A DNA stretch of 14,535 bases from Pseudomonadota bacterium (GTDB taxonomy: Bacteria; Pseudomonadota; Gammaproteobacteria; Burkholderiales; Burkholderiaceae_C), in NCBI GenBank assembly GCA_023438115.1, contig JAEZEB010000264.1, positions 1-14,535 of the forward strand, in the 5' to 3' direction. A program made the position numbers and the translations under genes. Position 1 is the stretch's first letter; every line of letters starts with the position of its first letter. Positions 6,989 to 14,272 of this stretch are shown here, piece after piece. The notes beneath the pieces are model-generated. The model was not told the DNA's origin. It did no database searches and was given only the letters and a program-made list of their open reading frames with translations.

Positions 6989-8695
6989 ATGTCCCAAGAC
7001 ACTCAGCTCGCCGGCCACCTGATCGTGGAATGCCTCGTGGCCCAGGGGGTCACCCACGCGTTCGGGGTGCCGGGCGAAAGCTATCTCGCGGTGCTGGACG
7101 GGTTCCACAAGTATCGCAAGCAGATCCGCTTCGTGATCAACCGGCAGGAAGGCGGCGCGGCCTTCATGGCCGAAGCCGCGGGCAAGATGACCAACCGGCC
7201 GGGCGTGTGCTTCGTCACGCGCGGGCCCGGCGCCACCAACGCCTCCATCGGCGTGCATACGGCCTTCCAGGATTCCACGCCCATGGTGCTGTTCGTGGGC
7301 GACGTGGCCAGCGACCAGCGGGACCGCGAGGCCTTCCAGGAAGTGGAGTACCAGAACTTCTTCGGGCCCAGCACCAAGGGCATGGCCAAGCGGGTGGAGC
7401 GCATCGACGATCCGGACCGCATCCCCGAATACGTGGCGCGCGCCTTCGCCACCGCCATGAACGGCCGGCCCGGTCCGGTGGTGCTGGTGCTGCCCGAGGA
7501 CATGCTGGTGAAGGCCACGGCGGCGCGACCGCTGCCTCGGGTGGAGGCGGTGCAGGCCTGGAGCGATCCCGCCGCGCTGGAGCAACTGCGCGAGCTGCTG
7601 CTGGCCGCGAGGAAGCCTTTCGTCATCGCCGGGGGCGGCGGCTGGACGCCGCGCTCGGCCCAGGCGCTGCAGCGCTTCGCCGAGAAGTGGCAGCTGCCCG
7701 TGGGCAACGCTTTCCGTTTCCAGGACACCTTCGACAACCACCATCCGCTCTACGCCGGTGACGTCGGCATCGGCATCAACCCGAAGCTGGCGGCGCGCAT
7801 CCGCGAGAGCGACCTGGTGCTGGCGCTGGGGCCCCGGCTGGGCGAGATGACCACCGGCGGCTACACGCTGCTCACGCCGCCGAAAGCGAGGCAGAAGCTG
7901 GTGCACGTGCACGCGAGCGCCGAGGAACTGAACCGCGTGTACCAGGCCGACCTGGCGATCCAGGCCACGATGAATGCAGCGGCCGTGGCGCTGGAGGCTT
8001 TGCAAGCGCCGGCGCAGCTGCCCTGGGGCAGCGCCTGGGCGCAGGCCGCCAACGCGGACTACCTGGAGAACCTGCAGCCGCAGAAGCTGCCCGGCGACAT
8101 CGACATGCCGGCGGTGGTCGCCGCGCTGCAGAAGCACCTGCCGGCCGACGCGCTGGTCACCAACGGCGCCGGCAACTTCGCGTCGTGGACGCACCGCTTC
8201 TTCAGGCACCACGGCCTGGCCAAGGGCCACAAGACGCAGCTCGCCCCCACGGTCGGCGCGATGGGCTACGGCGTGCCGGCCGGCATCGCCGCCAACATCG
8301 TGTCGGGCCGCGTGGCGCTGACGATGGCGGGCGACGGCGACTTCCTCATGAACGGGCAGGAACTGGCGACGGCCTCGCAGTGCGGCGCGAAGTCGATCGT
8401 CGTGCTGCTGAACAACGGCATGTACGGCACGATCCGCATGCACCAGGAGCGCGAATACCCGACGCGCACCGAAGGTGCCGGCACCGAATTGGCCAACCCC
8501 GATTTCGTCATGCTGGCCAAGGCCTATGGCTACGAGGGCGTGCGCGTCACGCGCACCGAGGAATTCGAACCGGCGCTGGTCGCAGCGCTGGAGCGCAAGC
8601 AAGGCACGCTGATCGAGCTGATGCTGGACCCGGAGGTGCTGACTACGCGCGGCACGCTCAGCGGGATCCGCGAGGCGGCGTTGAAGAAGGGCTGA
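6989..8695 (+). CDS. Thiamine pyrophosphate-dependent enzyme, acetolactate-synthase-like
   Basis: A 568-residue enzyme with the usual three-domain layout of the pyruvate-decarboxylase/acetolactate-synthase superfamily. The N-terminal PYR domain has GVPGESYLAVLD and NRQEGGAAFMAEAAGKM, whose Glu54 is the TPP-activating glutamate, then TRGPGATNA. The middle domain begins near residue 190 (PFVIAGGGGW). The C-terminal PP domain carries GDGDFLMN (Gly448-Asp449-Gly450) followed 27 residues on by NN (475-476), the Mg/TPP-binding motif. The reaction is a TPP-dependent carboligation, decarboxylation or C-C cleavage. Length and motifs are like acetolactate synthase, but the setting is catabolic, so another substrate is likely; IolD-type enzymes are longer. 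No good Shine-Dalgarno precedes the ATG. It is divergent from tetR. Confidence 0.9.
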   Translation: MSQDTQLAGHLIVECLVAQGVTHAFGVPGESYLAVLDGFHKYRKQIRFVINRQEGGAAFMAEAAGKMTNRPGVCFVTRGPGATNASIGVHTAFQDSTPMVLFVGDVASDQRDREAFQEVEYQNFFGPSTKGMAKRVERIDDPDRIPEYVARAFATAMNGRPGPVVLVLPEDMLVKATAARPLPRVEAVQAWSDPAALEQLRELLLAARKPFVIAGGGGWTPRSAQALQRFAEKWQLPVGNAFRFQDTFDNHHPLYAGDVGIGINPKLAARIRESDLVLALGPRLGEMTTGGYTLLTPPKARQKLVHVHASAEELNRVYQADLAIQATMNAAAVALEALQAPAQLPWGSAWAQAANADYLENLQPQKLPGDIDMPAVVAALQKHLPADALVTNGAGNFASWTHRFFRHHGLAKGHKTQLAPTVGAMGYGVPAGIAANIVSGRVALTMAGDGDFLMNGQELATASQCGAKSIVVLLNNGMYGTIRMHQEREYPTRTEGAGTELANPDFVMLAKAYGYEGVRVTRTEEFEPALVAALERKQGTLIELMLDPEVLTTRGTLSGIREAALKKG

Positions 8696-8711
8696 GCCCC
8701 GCTTGCGCGGT

Positions 8712-8860
8712 CGTCGGGGTTCGGGCTGCGCCGCTCACCCCGACCTACGAGCCGCCGCGCGCCCCCCGTAGCCCCCGTAGGTCGGGGTGCGCGCGCAGCC
8801 GAACCCCGCCGTTCCCCGCCCCCCCGTAGGTCGGCGGTGAGCGCGAAGCCGAACCCCGAC
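8712..8860. repeat. Cluster of three GTAGGTCGGGGT-type palindromic repeats
   Basis: Three related units fill the gap after the TPP-enzyme gene. Unit 1 (8712-8748) is in reverse orientation and ends in ACCCCGACCTAC. Units 2 (8777-8808) and 3 (8826-8860) begin GTAGGTCGG and end GCCGAACCCCG. Unit 1 forms an imperfect hairpin, with GTCGGGGT (8713-8720) pairing with ACCCCGAC (8737-8744). The units have diverged slightly from one another. They look like a dispersed intergenic repeat family and may also end transcription of the TPP-enzyme gene, for which no other terminator is seen. Confidence 0.7.
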
Positions 8861-8875
8861 ATCCCTGCACGCCAA

Positions 8876-8904
8876 AGAAAAAGGCCGGCGACAGCCGGCC
8901 TTTT
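8876..8904 (-). terminator. Rho-independent terminator of the SWIB/histone-like gene
   Basis: AAGGCCGGC (8881-8889) and GCCGGCCTT (8894-8902) form a perfect 9-bp stem with loop GACA. Reading on the minus strand it is followed by a T-rich run (TTTCTTT) and lies 20 bases after the gene's stop. The opposite strand has TTTT after the stem, so it may also stop rightward transcription. Confidence 0.85.
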
Positions 8905-8924
8905 CAGCATCGGAGCAGGCCCGA

Positions 8925-9380
8925 TTACTTGACGTGCTTGCCGATCAGGCCGGCCATCTCGAACATGGACACCTGGCCCTTGCCGAACAGCGCGCGCAGC
9001 TTGTCGTCGGCGTTGACCATCCGCTTGTTCTGCTGGTCCTGCAGCTTGTTCTTCTTGATGTAGGCCCACAGCTTCGAGACGATCTCGGTGCGGGGCAGGG
9101 GGCTCGAGCCCACCACGGCGGCCAGCGACGCGTCGGGCGTCAGCGGCTTCATGAACGCCGCGTTCGGGGTACGCTTCTTCGCGGGAGCCTTCTTCGCAGT
9201 TGCCTTCTTGGCCGGGGCCGCCTTCTTCGCGACAGCCTTCTTGGCCGGGGCCGCCTTCTTCGCGGGGGCCTTCTTCGCCGCGGCCTTCTTCGCCGGAGCG
9301 GCCTTCTTCGCGACAGCCTTCTTGGCCGGAGCGGCCTTCTTCGCCGGCGCCTTCTTCGCCGCCTTCTTTGCAGTTGCCAT
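8925..9380 (-). CDS. Histone H1-like Lys/Ala-rich tail fused to a SWIB/MDM2 domain
   Basis: A 151-residue, very basic protein. Residues 1-70 are made of AAKK/APAKK blocks like the tail of eukaryotic histone H1 and of bacterial H1-like proteins, and should be disordered and bind DNA. Residues about 77-150 are a SWIB/MDM2 domain: KPLTPDASLAAVVG, LPRTEIVSKLWAYIKKNKLQD, the conserved block NKRMVNADDKLRALFG, and MFEMAGLIGKHV. Such fusions occur in Burkholderiales and Chlamydiae and are thought to be nucleoid proteins; a specific role is not known. The ATG at 9380 is preceded by AAGGAA; a longer open frame to 9473 lacks related sequence. It is followed by a strong terminator, so it is probably monocistronic. 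The tail contains an internal duplication. Confidence 0.93.
   Translation of the reverse strand: MATAKKAAKKAPAKKAAPAKKAVAKKAAPAKKAAAKKAPAKKAAPAKKAVAKKAAPAKKATAKKAPAKKRTPNAAFMKPLTPDASLAAVVGSSPLPRTEIVSKLWAYIKKNKLQDQQNKRMVNADDKLRALFGKGQVSMFEMAGLIGKHVK
9195..9356 (-). repeat. Two tandem 81-bp units inside the basic tail of the SWIB protein
   Basis: Codons 9-35 and 36-62 encode the same 27-residue unit, differing at one residue, and a partial third copy follows (codons 63-69). DNA sequences of the units differ at a limited number of positions, mostly silent, so the duplication is not brand new. Repeat number is expected to vary between strains through slippage or unequal exchange. Confidence 0.8.
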
Positions 9381-9477
9381 GATCTGATTTCCTTCTAGAA
9401 GTTGATTGAACCACCAGTGAGAAAACTGCCTTGCCACTGGCACTGCGGATGCTAAGGGAGAAAAGCGGGCCATGAAA

Positions 9478-9498
9478 GCGGAAAACGGGGTTTTCCGC
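9478..9498 (-). terminator. Hairpin terminator after the first EamA gene
   Basis: GCGGAAAAC (9478-9486) and GTTTTCCGC (9490-9498) make a perfect 9-bp stem around GGG. It lies 17 bases past the eamA stop on the minus strand and is followed there by TTTC, a short U tract. It separates the exporter from the SWIB gene that reads in the same direction. The U tract is weak, so rho-independent action is probable but not certain. Confidence 0.6.
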
Positions 9499-9515
9499 TG
9501 GGAGATGTTGCTTTT

Positions 9516-10433
9516 TCATCCGGCGCCGGAGGCCGTTTTCCCTCTGAAGATCAGCAGGACGCCCGCGAGGATCACGCCGCACGCGATCCACTCGCCCCCC
9601 GAGAGCGCTTCTCCCGCAAGGAAGACGCCCAGGGCGAGGGCGATGAGGGGGTTCACGAAGGCGTAGCTGGTGGCGACCGCGGGGCTCGCATGCGCAAGCA
9701 GGTAGAGGTAGGCGCCGAAGGCCACGATGGAGCCGAACACCACGAGATACGCCCATGCCGCAAGGGCGAGCGGCTGCGGCGGCGGCGCGAACTGCTCACC
9801 CAGTGCGAGAGAAAGCGCCATCAACACCGCGCCGCCACACAACATTTCGCTCGCGAAGCCCGCGGCGCCCGGCGCCATCGGCAGCCGGGTCGTGGAGAGC
9901 ACGGAGCCCAGCGACCAGGCCAGCGTGGCGCAGGCGATCGCGGCGAATCCCGACGGCGACGCACTGAAGCTCGCGCCGCGCACCAGCAGCAGCACACCCA
10001 CGGTGCCGACCACCATGCCCGCGAGTTCCAGGCGCCCGGGTCGCAGGCCGAACAGCAGGCCCCATCCGCACACCAGCATGGGCACCACGGCGATGAAGGT
10101 CGCGATGAGGCCCGAGCCGATGTGCTGTTCCGCCGTGGCGACCAGGCCCATGCCGCCGCCCAGCATCAGCGCGCCGATGACGAAAGCGTTGCGCCATTCG
10201 CGTCGCGTGGGCAGGCGCTGCGTGCCGCGGCGCGCGCCCAAGAGCACCCAGGCCATCACCAGCGCGCCGGCGGTGAGGAAGCGCGTGCCCATCTGGAAGA
10301 AGGGCGGGAAGCTGGCCAGCGCGTAGCGGATGGCCAGGTAGGTGGAGCCCCAGACCAGGTAGCACGCGAGCAGCGCGGGGAAGAGCCAGGGAGCCGGCGC
10401 GGCGCGGCGCGCGGGCAGGGCTGCGGTGTTCAT
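9516..10433 (-). CDS. EamA/DMT family exporter, YedA-like
   Basis: A 305-residue inner-membrane protein with two EamA repeats, about ten hydrophobic segments in all. The first repeat starts WLFPALLACYLVWGSTYLAIRYALASFPPFFQMGTRFL, the typical opening of YedA/RhtA-like members of the drug/metabolite transporter superfamily. The second repeat ends SYAFVNPLIALALGVFLAGEAL, its usual last-helix motif. Such proteins export amino acids or other metabolites. The ATG at 10433 was chosen as the nearest start to the first helix; a longer form from 10496 would add 21 unusual residues and overlap the regulatory palindrome region. No strong ribosome binding site is visible. The divergent neighbour is an Lrp/AsnC regulator, an arrangement common for amino-acid exporters, so an amino acid or related compound is a plausible substrate. 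Confidence 0.9.
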   Translation of the reverse strand: MNTAALPARRAAPAPWLFPALLACYLVWGSTYLAIRYALASFPPFFQMGTRFLTAGALVMAWVLLGARRGTQRLPTRREWRNAFVIGALMLGGGMGLVATAEQHIGSGLIATFIAVVPMLVCGWGLLFGLRPGRLELAGMVVGTVGVLLLVRGASFSASPSGFAAIACATLAWSLGSVLSTTRLPMAPGAAGFASEMLCGGAVLMALSLALGEQFAPPPQPLALAAWAYLVVFGSIVAFGAYLYLLAHASPAVATSYAFVNPLIALALGVFLAGEALSGGEWIACGVILAGVLLIFRGKTASGAG

Positions 10434-10476
10434 GCCGCAAAGCGTACGTTGCCCCGCCGCCGGCTTCCATGCATGA

Positions 10477-10514
10477 TTCAAGGTCCACGAACACACATGC
10501 CTTGAAATTCAAGG
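10477..10514. promoter_or_regulatory. Lrp-type operator between eamA and lrp
   Basis: CCTTGAA-A-TTCAAGG (10500-10514) is a perfect 15-bp palindrome just before the lrp gene. A further half-site TTCAAGG occurs at 10477-10483, 31 bases (about three helical turns) from the same motif in the palindrome. Spaced, helically phased sites fit the Lrp family, whose octamers wrap DNA. It probably serves both autoregulation and control of the divergent exporter. Confidence 0.6.
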
Positions 10515-10523
10515 TTCCCAGCC

Positions 10524-11018
10524 ATGCCGACCGAAGTTCCTGAACTCGATGCCTACGACGCCCGCATCCTCGCGGAGCTGCAGCGCGACGCCCGCATCAG
10601 CATGGCGGAGCTCGGGCGGCAGGTGCACCTGTCGCAACCGGCCGTCACGGAGCGCGTGCGCAAGCTGGAGATGGCCGGCTTCATCAAGGGCTACCGGGCG
10701 GTGGTGGACTACCAGCGCCTGGGCTACGGCATCCGCGCGATCGTGCGGGTGGGGCGGGTGGAGTACGCGCGGGTGGTCAAGCTGATCGAGCAGACGCCCG
10801 AGGTGGTGAACGCCTTCAACGTCACGGGCGAGGACAGCTGGATCCTGGAGATCGCCGTGATCGACGTCGAGCACCTGGACGCCGTGGTCACGAAGTTCTG
10901 CATCCTGACGGAGACGTCCACGTCCATCGTGCTGAACGTGCCGCGCGAGCACGCCACGGTGCTGCCGGCGCGGCGCGAGAACATCAAGCCGGCGATCAGG
11001 AAGGTGACCGGCCGCTAG
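10524..11018 (+). CDS. Lrp/AsnC family transcriptional regulator
   Basis: A 164-residue regulator. Residues about 7-65 are the AsnC helix-turn-helix, from ELDAYDARILAELQRDARISMAELGRQVHLSQPAVTERVRKLEMAGFIKGY. Residues about 70-150 are the RAM/AsnC ligand-binding domain, with the conserved VVNAFNVTGEDSWILEI strand that builds the effector pocket at the dimer interface. Length is normal for the family. AAGG lies nine bases before the ATG. It is divergent from the EamA exporter and sits directly next to a TTCAAGG palindrome, so it probably senses an amino acid and switches export. It is convergent with the second EamA gene 24 bases away. Confidence 0.94.
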   Translation: MPTEVPELDAYDARILAELQRDARISMAELGRQVHLSQPAVTERVRKLEMAGFIKGYRAVVDYQRLGYGIRAIVRVGRVEYARVVKLIEQTPEVVNAFNVTGEDSWILEIAVIDVEHLDAVVTKFCILTETSTSIVLNVPREHATVLPARRENIKPAIRKVTGR

Positions 11019-11034
11019 CGCCGCTGAGCGGCGC
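11018..11034. terminator. GC hairpin between convergent lrp and eamA genes
   Basis: GCGCCGC (11018-11024) and GCGGCGC (11028-11034) form a 7-bp stem with loop TGA, starting at the last base of the lrp stop codon. No T tract follows on either strand, so intrinsic termination is doubtful. Position between two convergent genes still suggests a transcript-end structure. Confidence 0.45.
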
Positions 11035-11042
11035 GCGGCCGG

Positions 11043-11960
11043 TCATCCCCGCGCAGGCGGGGATCCGGAAGGCAGCGTCGCCAGCAGCACGCCGGCGAGC
11101 GCCGCCACGAAGGCCAGCATCTGCACGCCGGTGAGCGTTTCGCCCAGCACCAGCACGCCCACGGCCGCGGCGGACACCGGCAGCATGGCCGTGAACACGC
11201 CGGCCTGCGAGGCCGGCACGACCTTCAGGCCGGTCATCCACAGCCACACGGTCCAGACGCTCGCCGCCAGGGCGTAGAACAGCAGCAGCACCCAGGTGCC
11301 CGCATGCACCGCGCCGAAGTCGAACTGCCAGGCCGCGTACAGCCCGAAGGGTGTCACGAGCGCGAACCCCCACAGGTTGATCAGGGAGGTGATGCGCTTG
11401 GGCCCCAGCTTGCCCGTGAGGGCCTTGCCGATCACCGCATACGCGGCTTCGCACAGCACGGCGCCGAACACCAGCAGGTTGCCCAGCCACGCGAGCTCGC
11501 CGCCTTCGGCTGTGCCATGCGCGGGTTTCGCGATCCCAAGCAGCCCGATGCCCAGCGCGGCGCACGCGATGGCCGTCCAGGTGCGGCCGGAGATCGGCTC
11601 GCGCAGGAACGCCCGGCTCAGGAGCGCCACCGTTGCCGGGATCGCGGCCAGGATCACGCCGGCCGACACCGCGCTGGTGAGGCTCACGCCGAACAGCATG
11701 CAGACCGAGAAGAGGAAGTTGCCGAGGAAGGACTCGAGGAACAACAGCCCGCGCGTACGCGGCGCCAGCGGCGGTTCCGTCGCCGGCTTGCGCAGCCAGT
11801 GCAGCATCGCCAGCCCGCCGATGCCGAAGCGCAGCCACGCCAGCAGGAACACGGGGATGGCGGCCACGAGCGGCTTGGACAGCGCCACGTAGCTGCCCAC
11901 CAGGGACATGCTCAGGGCGAGGCAGCCATAGGCGAGGGGACGGCTGGGGGTGAAGCTCAT
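11043..11960 (-). CDS. EamA/DMT family transporter
   Basis: A 305-residue inner-membrane protein with two EamA repeats and about ten transmembrane helices. The first helix is LAYGCLALSMSLVGSYVALSKP. The repeats each end in an SAVSAGVILAAIPATVALLSRAFLREPIS-like or PASQAGVFTAMLPVSAAAVGVLVLGETLT motif, the final-helix pattern of the family. Export of an unknown metabolite is the usual role. The ATG at 11960 was used; a TTG two codons earlier is possible, and neither has a clear ribosome binding site. The last seven residues (GSPPARG) and the stop codon are encoded by a REP-like hairpin, so the original C-terminus may have been replaced. The start is only five bases from that of the divergent gene. 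Confidence 0.88.
   Translation of the reverse strand: MSFTPSRPLAYGCLALSMSLVGSYVALSKPLVAAIPVFLLAWLRFGIGGLAMLHWLRKPATEPPLAPRTRGLLFLESFLGNFLFSVCMLFGVSLTSAVSAGVILAAIPATVALLSRAFLREPISGRTWTAIACAALGIGLLGIAKPAHGTAEGGELAWLGNLLVFGAVLCEAAYAVIGKALTGKLGPKRITSLINLWGFALVTPFGLYAAWQFDFGAVHAGTWVLLLFYALAASVWTVWLWMTGLKVVPASQAGVFTAMLPVSAAAVGVLVLGETLTGVQMLAFVAALAGVLLATLPSGSPPARG
11045..11064. repeat. REP-like hairpin overlapping the 3' end of the second eamA gene
   Basis: ATCCCCGC (11045-11052) and GCGGGGAT (11057-11064) form an 8-bp stem with loop GCAG, preceded by GGTC. This is the widespread GTCAT-headed hairpin repeat type, related in layout to the first half of the element at 1887-1966. It encodes the last residues and stop codon of the minus-strand exporter. 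Confidence 0.65.
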
Positions 11961-11965
11961 CGACA

Positions 11966-12391
11966 ATGGAGGCCGAAAAACGCCGCATCATGCCCGAAGC
12001 CTTCCTGCGCCACGTCTTCGTCTACGGCACGCTGCGCCGCGGCGGCCGCAACGACATCAACCGCCTCTCGCCGCCGCCCGAGTACGTCGGCATGGGCGAG
12101 GTGCGCGGCGTGCTGTACCACATCGACTGGTATCCGGGCCTCACGCTGGGGGGGGAGGAAGCGGTCACCGTGGTGGGTGAGGTCTATCGCATCGCCCCCG
12201 AACTCGAGGCGGTGCTCGACGAGATCGAGCAGATCGTGCCCGGTGCCGACAGCGAGTACTTCAAGCGCGAGGTGGAGATCCTCGTCGAGGGCCGGCCCAT
12301 CTCCTGCCTGCTGTACGAGATCAATCCGGCGCGCGTGCGAGGCCGCCAGGTGATCGGCCACGGGGACTGGATCGTTTTTCATCATCCTTGA
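11966..12391 (+). CDS. Gamma-glutamylcyclotransferase (AIG2-like) family protein
   Basis: A 141-residue protein of the GGCT/AIG2 fold. The signature substrate-binding loop VFVYGTLRRGG is at residues 17-27. LDEIEQI near 84-90 contains Glu88, at the place of the catalytic glutamate of the family. The C-terminal VIGHGDWIVF resembles the usual end of these proteins. Members release 5-oxoproline from gamma-glutamyl peptides or amines, in the cytoplasm; the exact substrate is open. The ATG at 11966 gives a short basic N-terminal extension; the ATG at 11990 (residue 9) would also retain the whole domain. Neither has a convincing ribosome binding site. It is divergent from the second EamA gene. A tail-side gap of 234 bases separates it from aceA. 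Confidence 0.85.
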   Translation: MEAEKRRIMPEAFLRHVFVYGTLRRGGRNDINRLSPPPEYVGMGEVRGVLYHIDWYPGLTLGGEEAVTVVGEVYRIAPELEAVLDEIEQIVPGADSEYFKREVEILVEGRPISCLLYEINPARVRGRQVIGHGDWIVFHHP

Positions 12392-12470
12392 TTTGCGTTC
12401 CGGATGGTGAAAAACAACGCTTGTGCGCTGCCGCAAAATTTCTCAATACAAGAAAACTTCTCCCGTATCG

Positions 12471-12484
12471 CGGAACGTGTTCCG
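12471..12484. promoter_or_regulatory. Palindrome upstream of the aceA promoter
   Basis: CGGAAC and GTTCCG form a perfect 6-bp inverted repeat around GT. It lies just before the candidate -35 element of aceA, a position that suits an activator site. No particular regulator can be named. Confidence 0.4.
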
Positions 12485-12491
12485 TAACTCG

Positions 12492-12518
12492 TTGATCCTG
12501 CTGGAGAAAATTTATAGT
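12492..12518 (+). promoter_or_regulatory. Candidate sigma-70 promoter of aceA
   Basis: TTGATC (12492-12497) and TATAGT (12513-12518) are separated by 15 bases, slightly short of ideal. Transcription would start near 12525 and leave a leader of about 100 bases. The -10 element overlaps the first GTCTT-type palindrome, so that site would act as an operator. Confidence 0.5.
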
Positions 12519-12530
12519 CTTCTATAAGAC
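12517..12530. promoter_or_regulatory. aceA operator candidate 1 (GTCTT-N4-AAGAC)
   Basis: GTCTT and AAGAC arms flank CTAT. The site overlaps the -10 element and predicted start point of aceA. Its partner at 12547-12560 has the same arms, centred exactly 30 bases further on. Confidence 0.6.
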
Positions 12531-12546
12531 AGAAGAGCGCCACAAG

Positions 12547-12560
12547 GTCTTGTACAAGAC
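12547..12560. promoter_or_regulatory. aceA operator candidate 2 (perfect 14-bp palindrome)
   Basis: GTCTTGTACAAGAC is a perfect palindrome in the early transcribed leader of aceA, 65 bases before the start codon. Size and symmetry suit a GntR-type regulator dimer. The regulator gene is not in the window. Confidence 0.65.
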
Positions 12561-12625
12561 TTAAAGTCACTCCCACGCGGCGCACCGTCGCCGCCCTGGT
12601 TCCACATCAACCCACCGGAGTGAAC

Positions 12626-13951
<1,326 letters not shown>

Positions 13952-13972
13952 CGCTCGCGTGCAGGAGCAAGA

Positions 13973-13995
13973 AAGGCCCCGCCCGGCGGGGCCTT
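13973..13995 (+). terminator. Terminator hairpin after aceA
   Basis: AAGGCCCCGC (13973-13982) and GCGGGGCCTT (13986-13995) form a perfect 10-bp stem with a three-base loop, 21 bases after the aceA stop. The tail TTCTGCGTT is only moderately T-rich. Confidence 0.8.
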
Positions 13996-14021
13996 CTGCG
14001 TTGCAGGCCGTCGGAAAAGGC

Positions 14022-14051
14022 TGGACTTGCGCCCGGCGCGCCCGCTACAGT
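14022..14051 (+). promoter_or_regulatory. Candidate promoter of the zinc-ribbon gene
   Basis: TGGACT (14022-14027) and TACAGT (14046-14051) are 18 bases apart, a fair sigma-70 match. It lies after the aceA terminator and 26 bases before the start codon. Confidence 0.4.
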
Positions 14052-14077
14052 CGGCCACCTCATCCGTGGAGATCCAC

Positions 14078-14272
14078 ATGGCCGCTTCGACCGACGACCG
14101 CACGGGCGTGTTCAACCTGCGGGACCTGGGCGGGCCCTGTCCGGAGTGCGAAGGCACCGGCCAGCTGCGCATCGACAGCGAGAACATCAACGAGCAGTTC
14201 GAGGTCGAGAAGCAGACCGTGATCACGGAGTGCCCCCACTGCGCCGGGACCGGCCGGGTGGCCGCGGGGTAG
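14078..14272 (+). CDS. Small DnaJ-type zinc-ribbon protein
   Basis: A 64-residue protein with two CxxCxGxG motifs, CPECEGTG (Cys21, Cys24) and CPHCAGTG (Cys52, Cys55), 31 residues apart. These are the repeats that bind zinc in the central domain of DnaJ, but the J domain and substrate-binding domain are absent. The segment between them is charged (DSENINEQFEVEKQ). One zinc ion held by four Cys is expected. Function is unknown; binding of a partner protein or RNA is possible. GGAG lies six bases before the ATG at 14078; an in-frame start at 14027 would lie before the candidate promoter. It ends in a TAG that forms part of the candidate promoter of the thrS leader. Confidence 0.8.
   Translation: MAASTDDRTGVFNLRDLGGPCPECEGTGQLRIDSENINEQFEVEKQTVITECPHCAGTGRVAAG

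Noticed and set aside
6980..8602. 540-codon minus-strand frame opposite the TPP enzyme
   Set aside because: It is the antisense image of a clearly conserved enzyme and has low-complexity composition.
5224..8695. Classical myo-inositol (iol) cluster
   Set aside because: The Gfo/Idh and TIM-barrel members are only generally similar, the TPP enzyme is shorter than IolD, and IolB, IolC and IolA are missing while DUF993 is present.
8712..8860. Possible CRISPR array in the repeat cluster
   Set aside because: Only three units, in mixed orientation, with unequal spacing and diverged sequence; no cas genes are nearby.
12382..12585. 67-codon minus-strand frame in the aceA upstream region
   Set aside because: It covers the promoter and palindromes of aceA, has no family resemblance, and no ribosome site; the region is better explained as regulatory.
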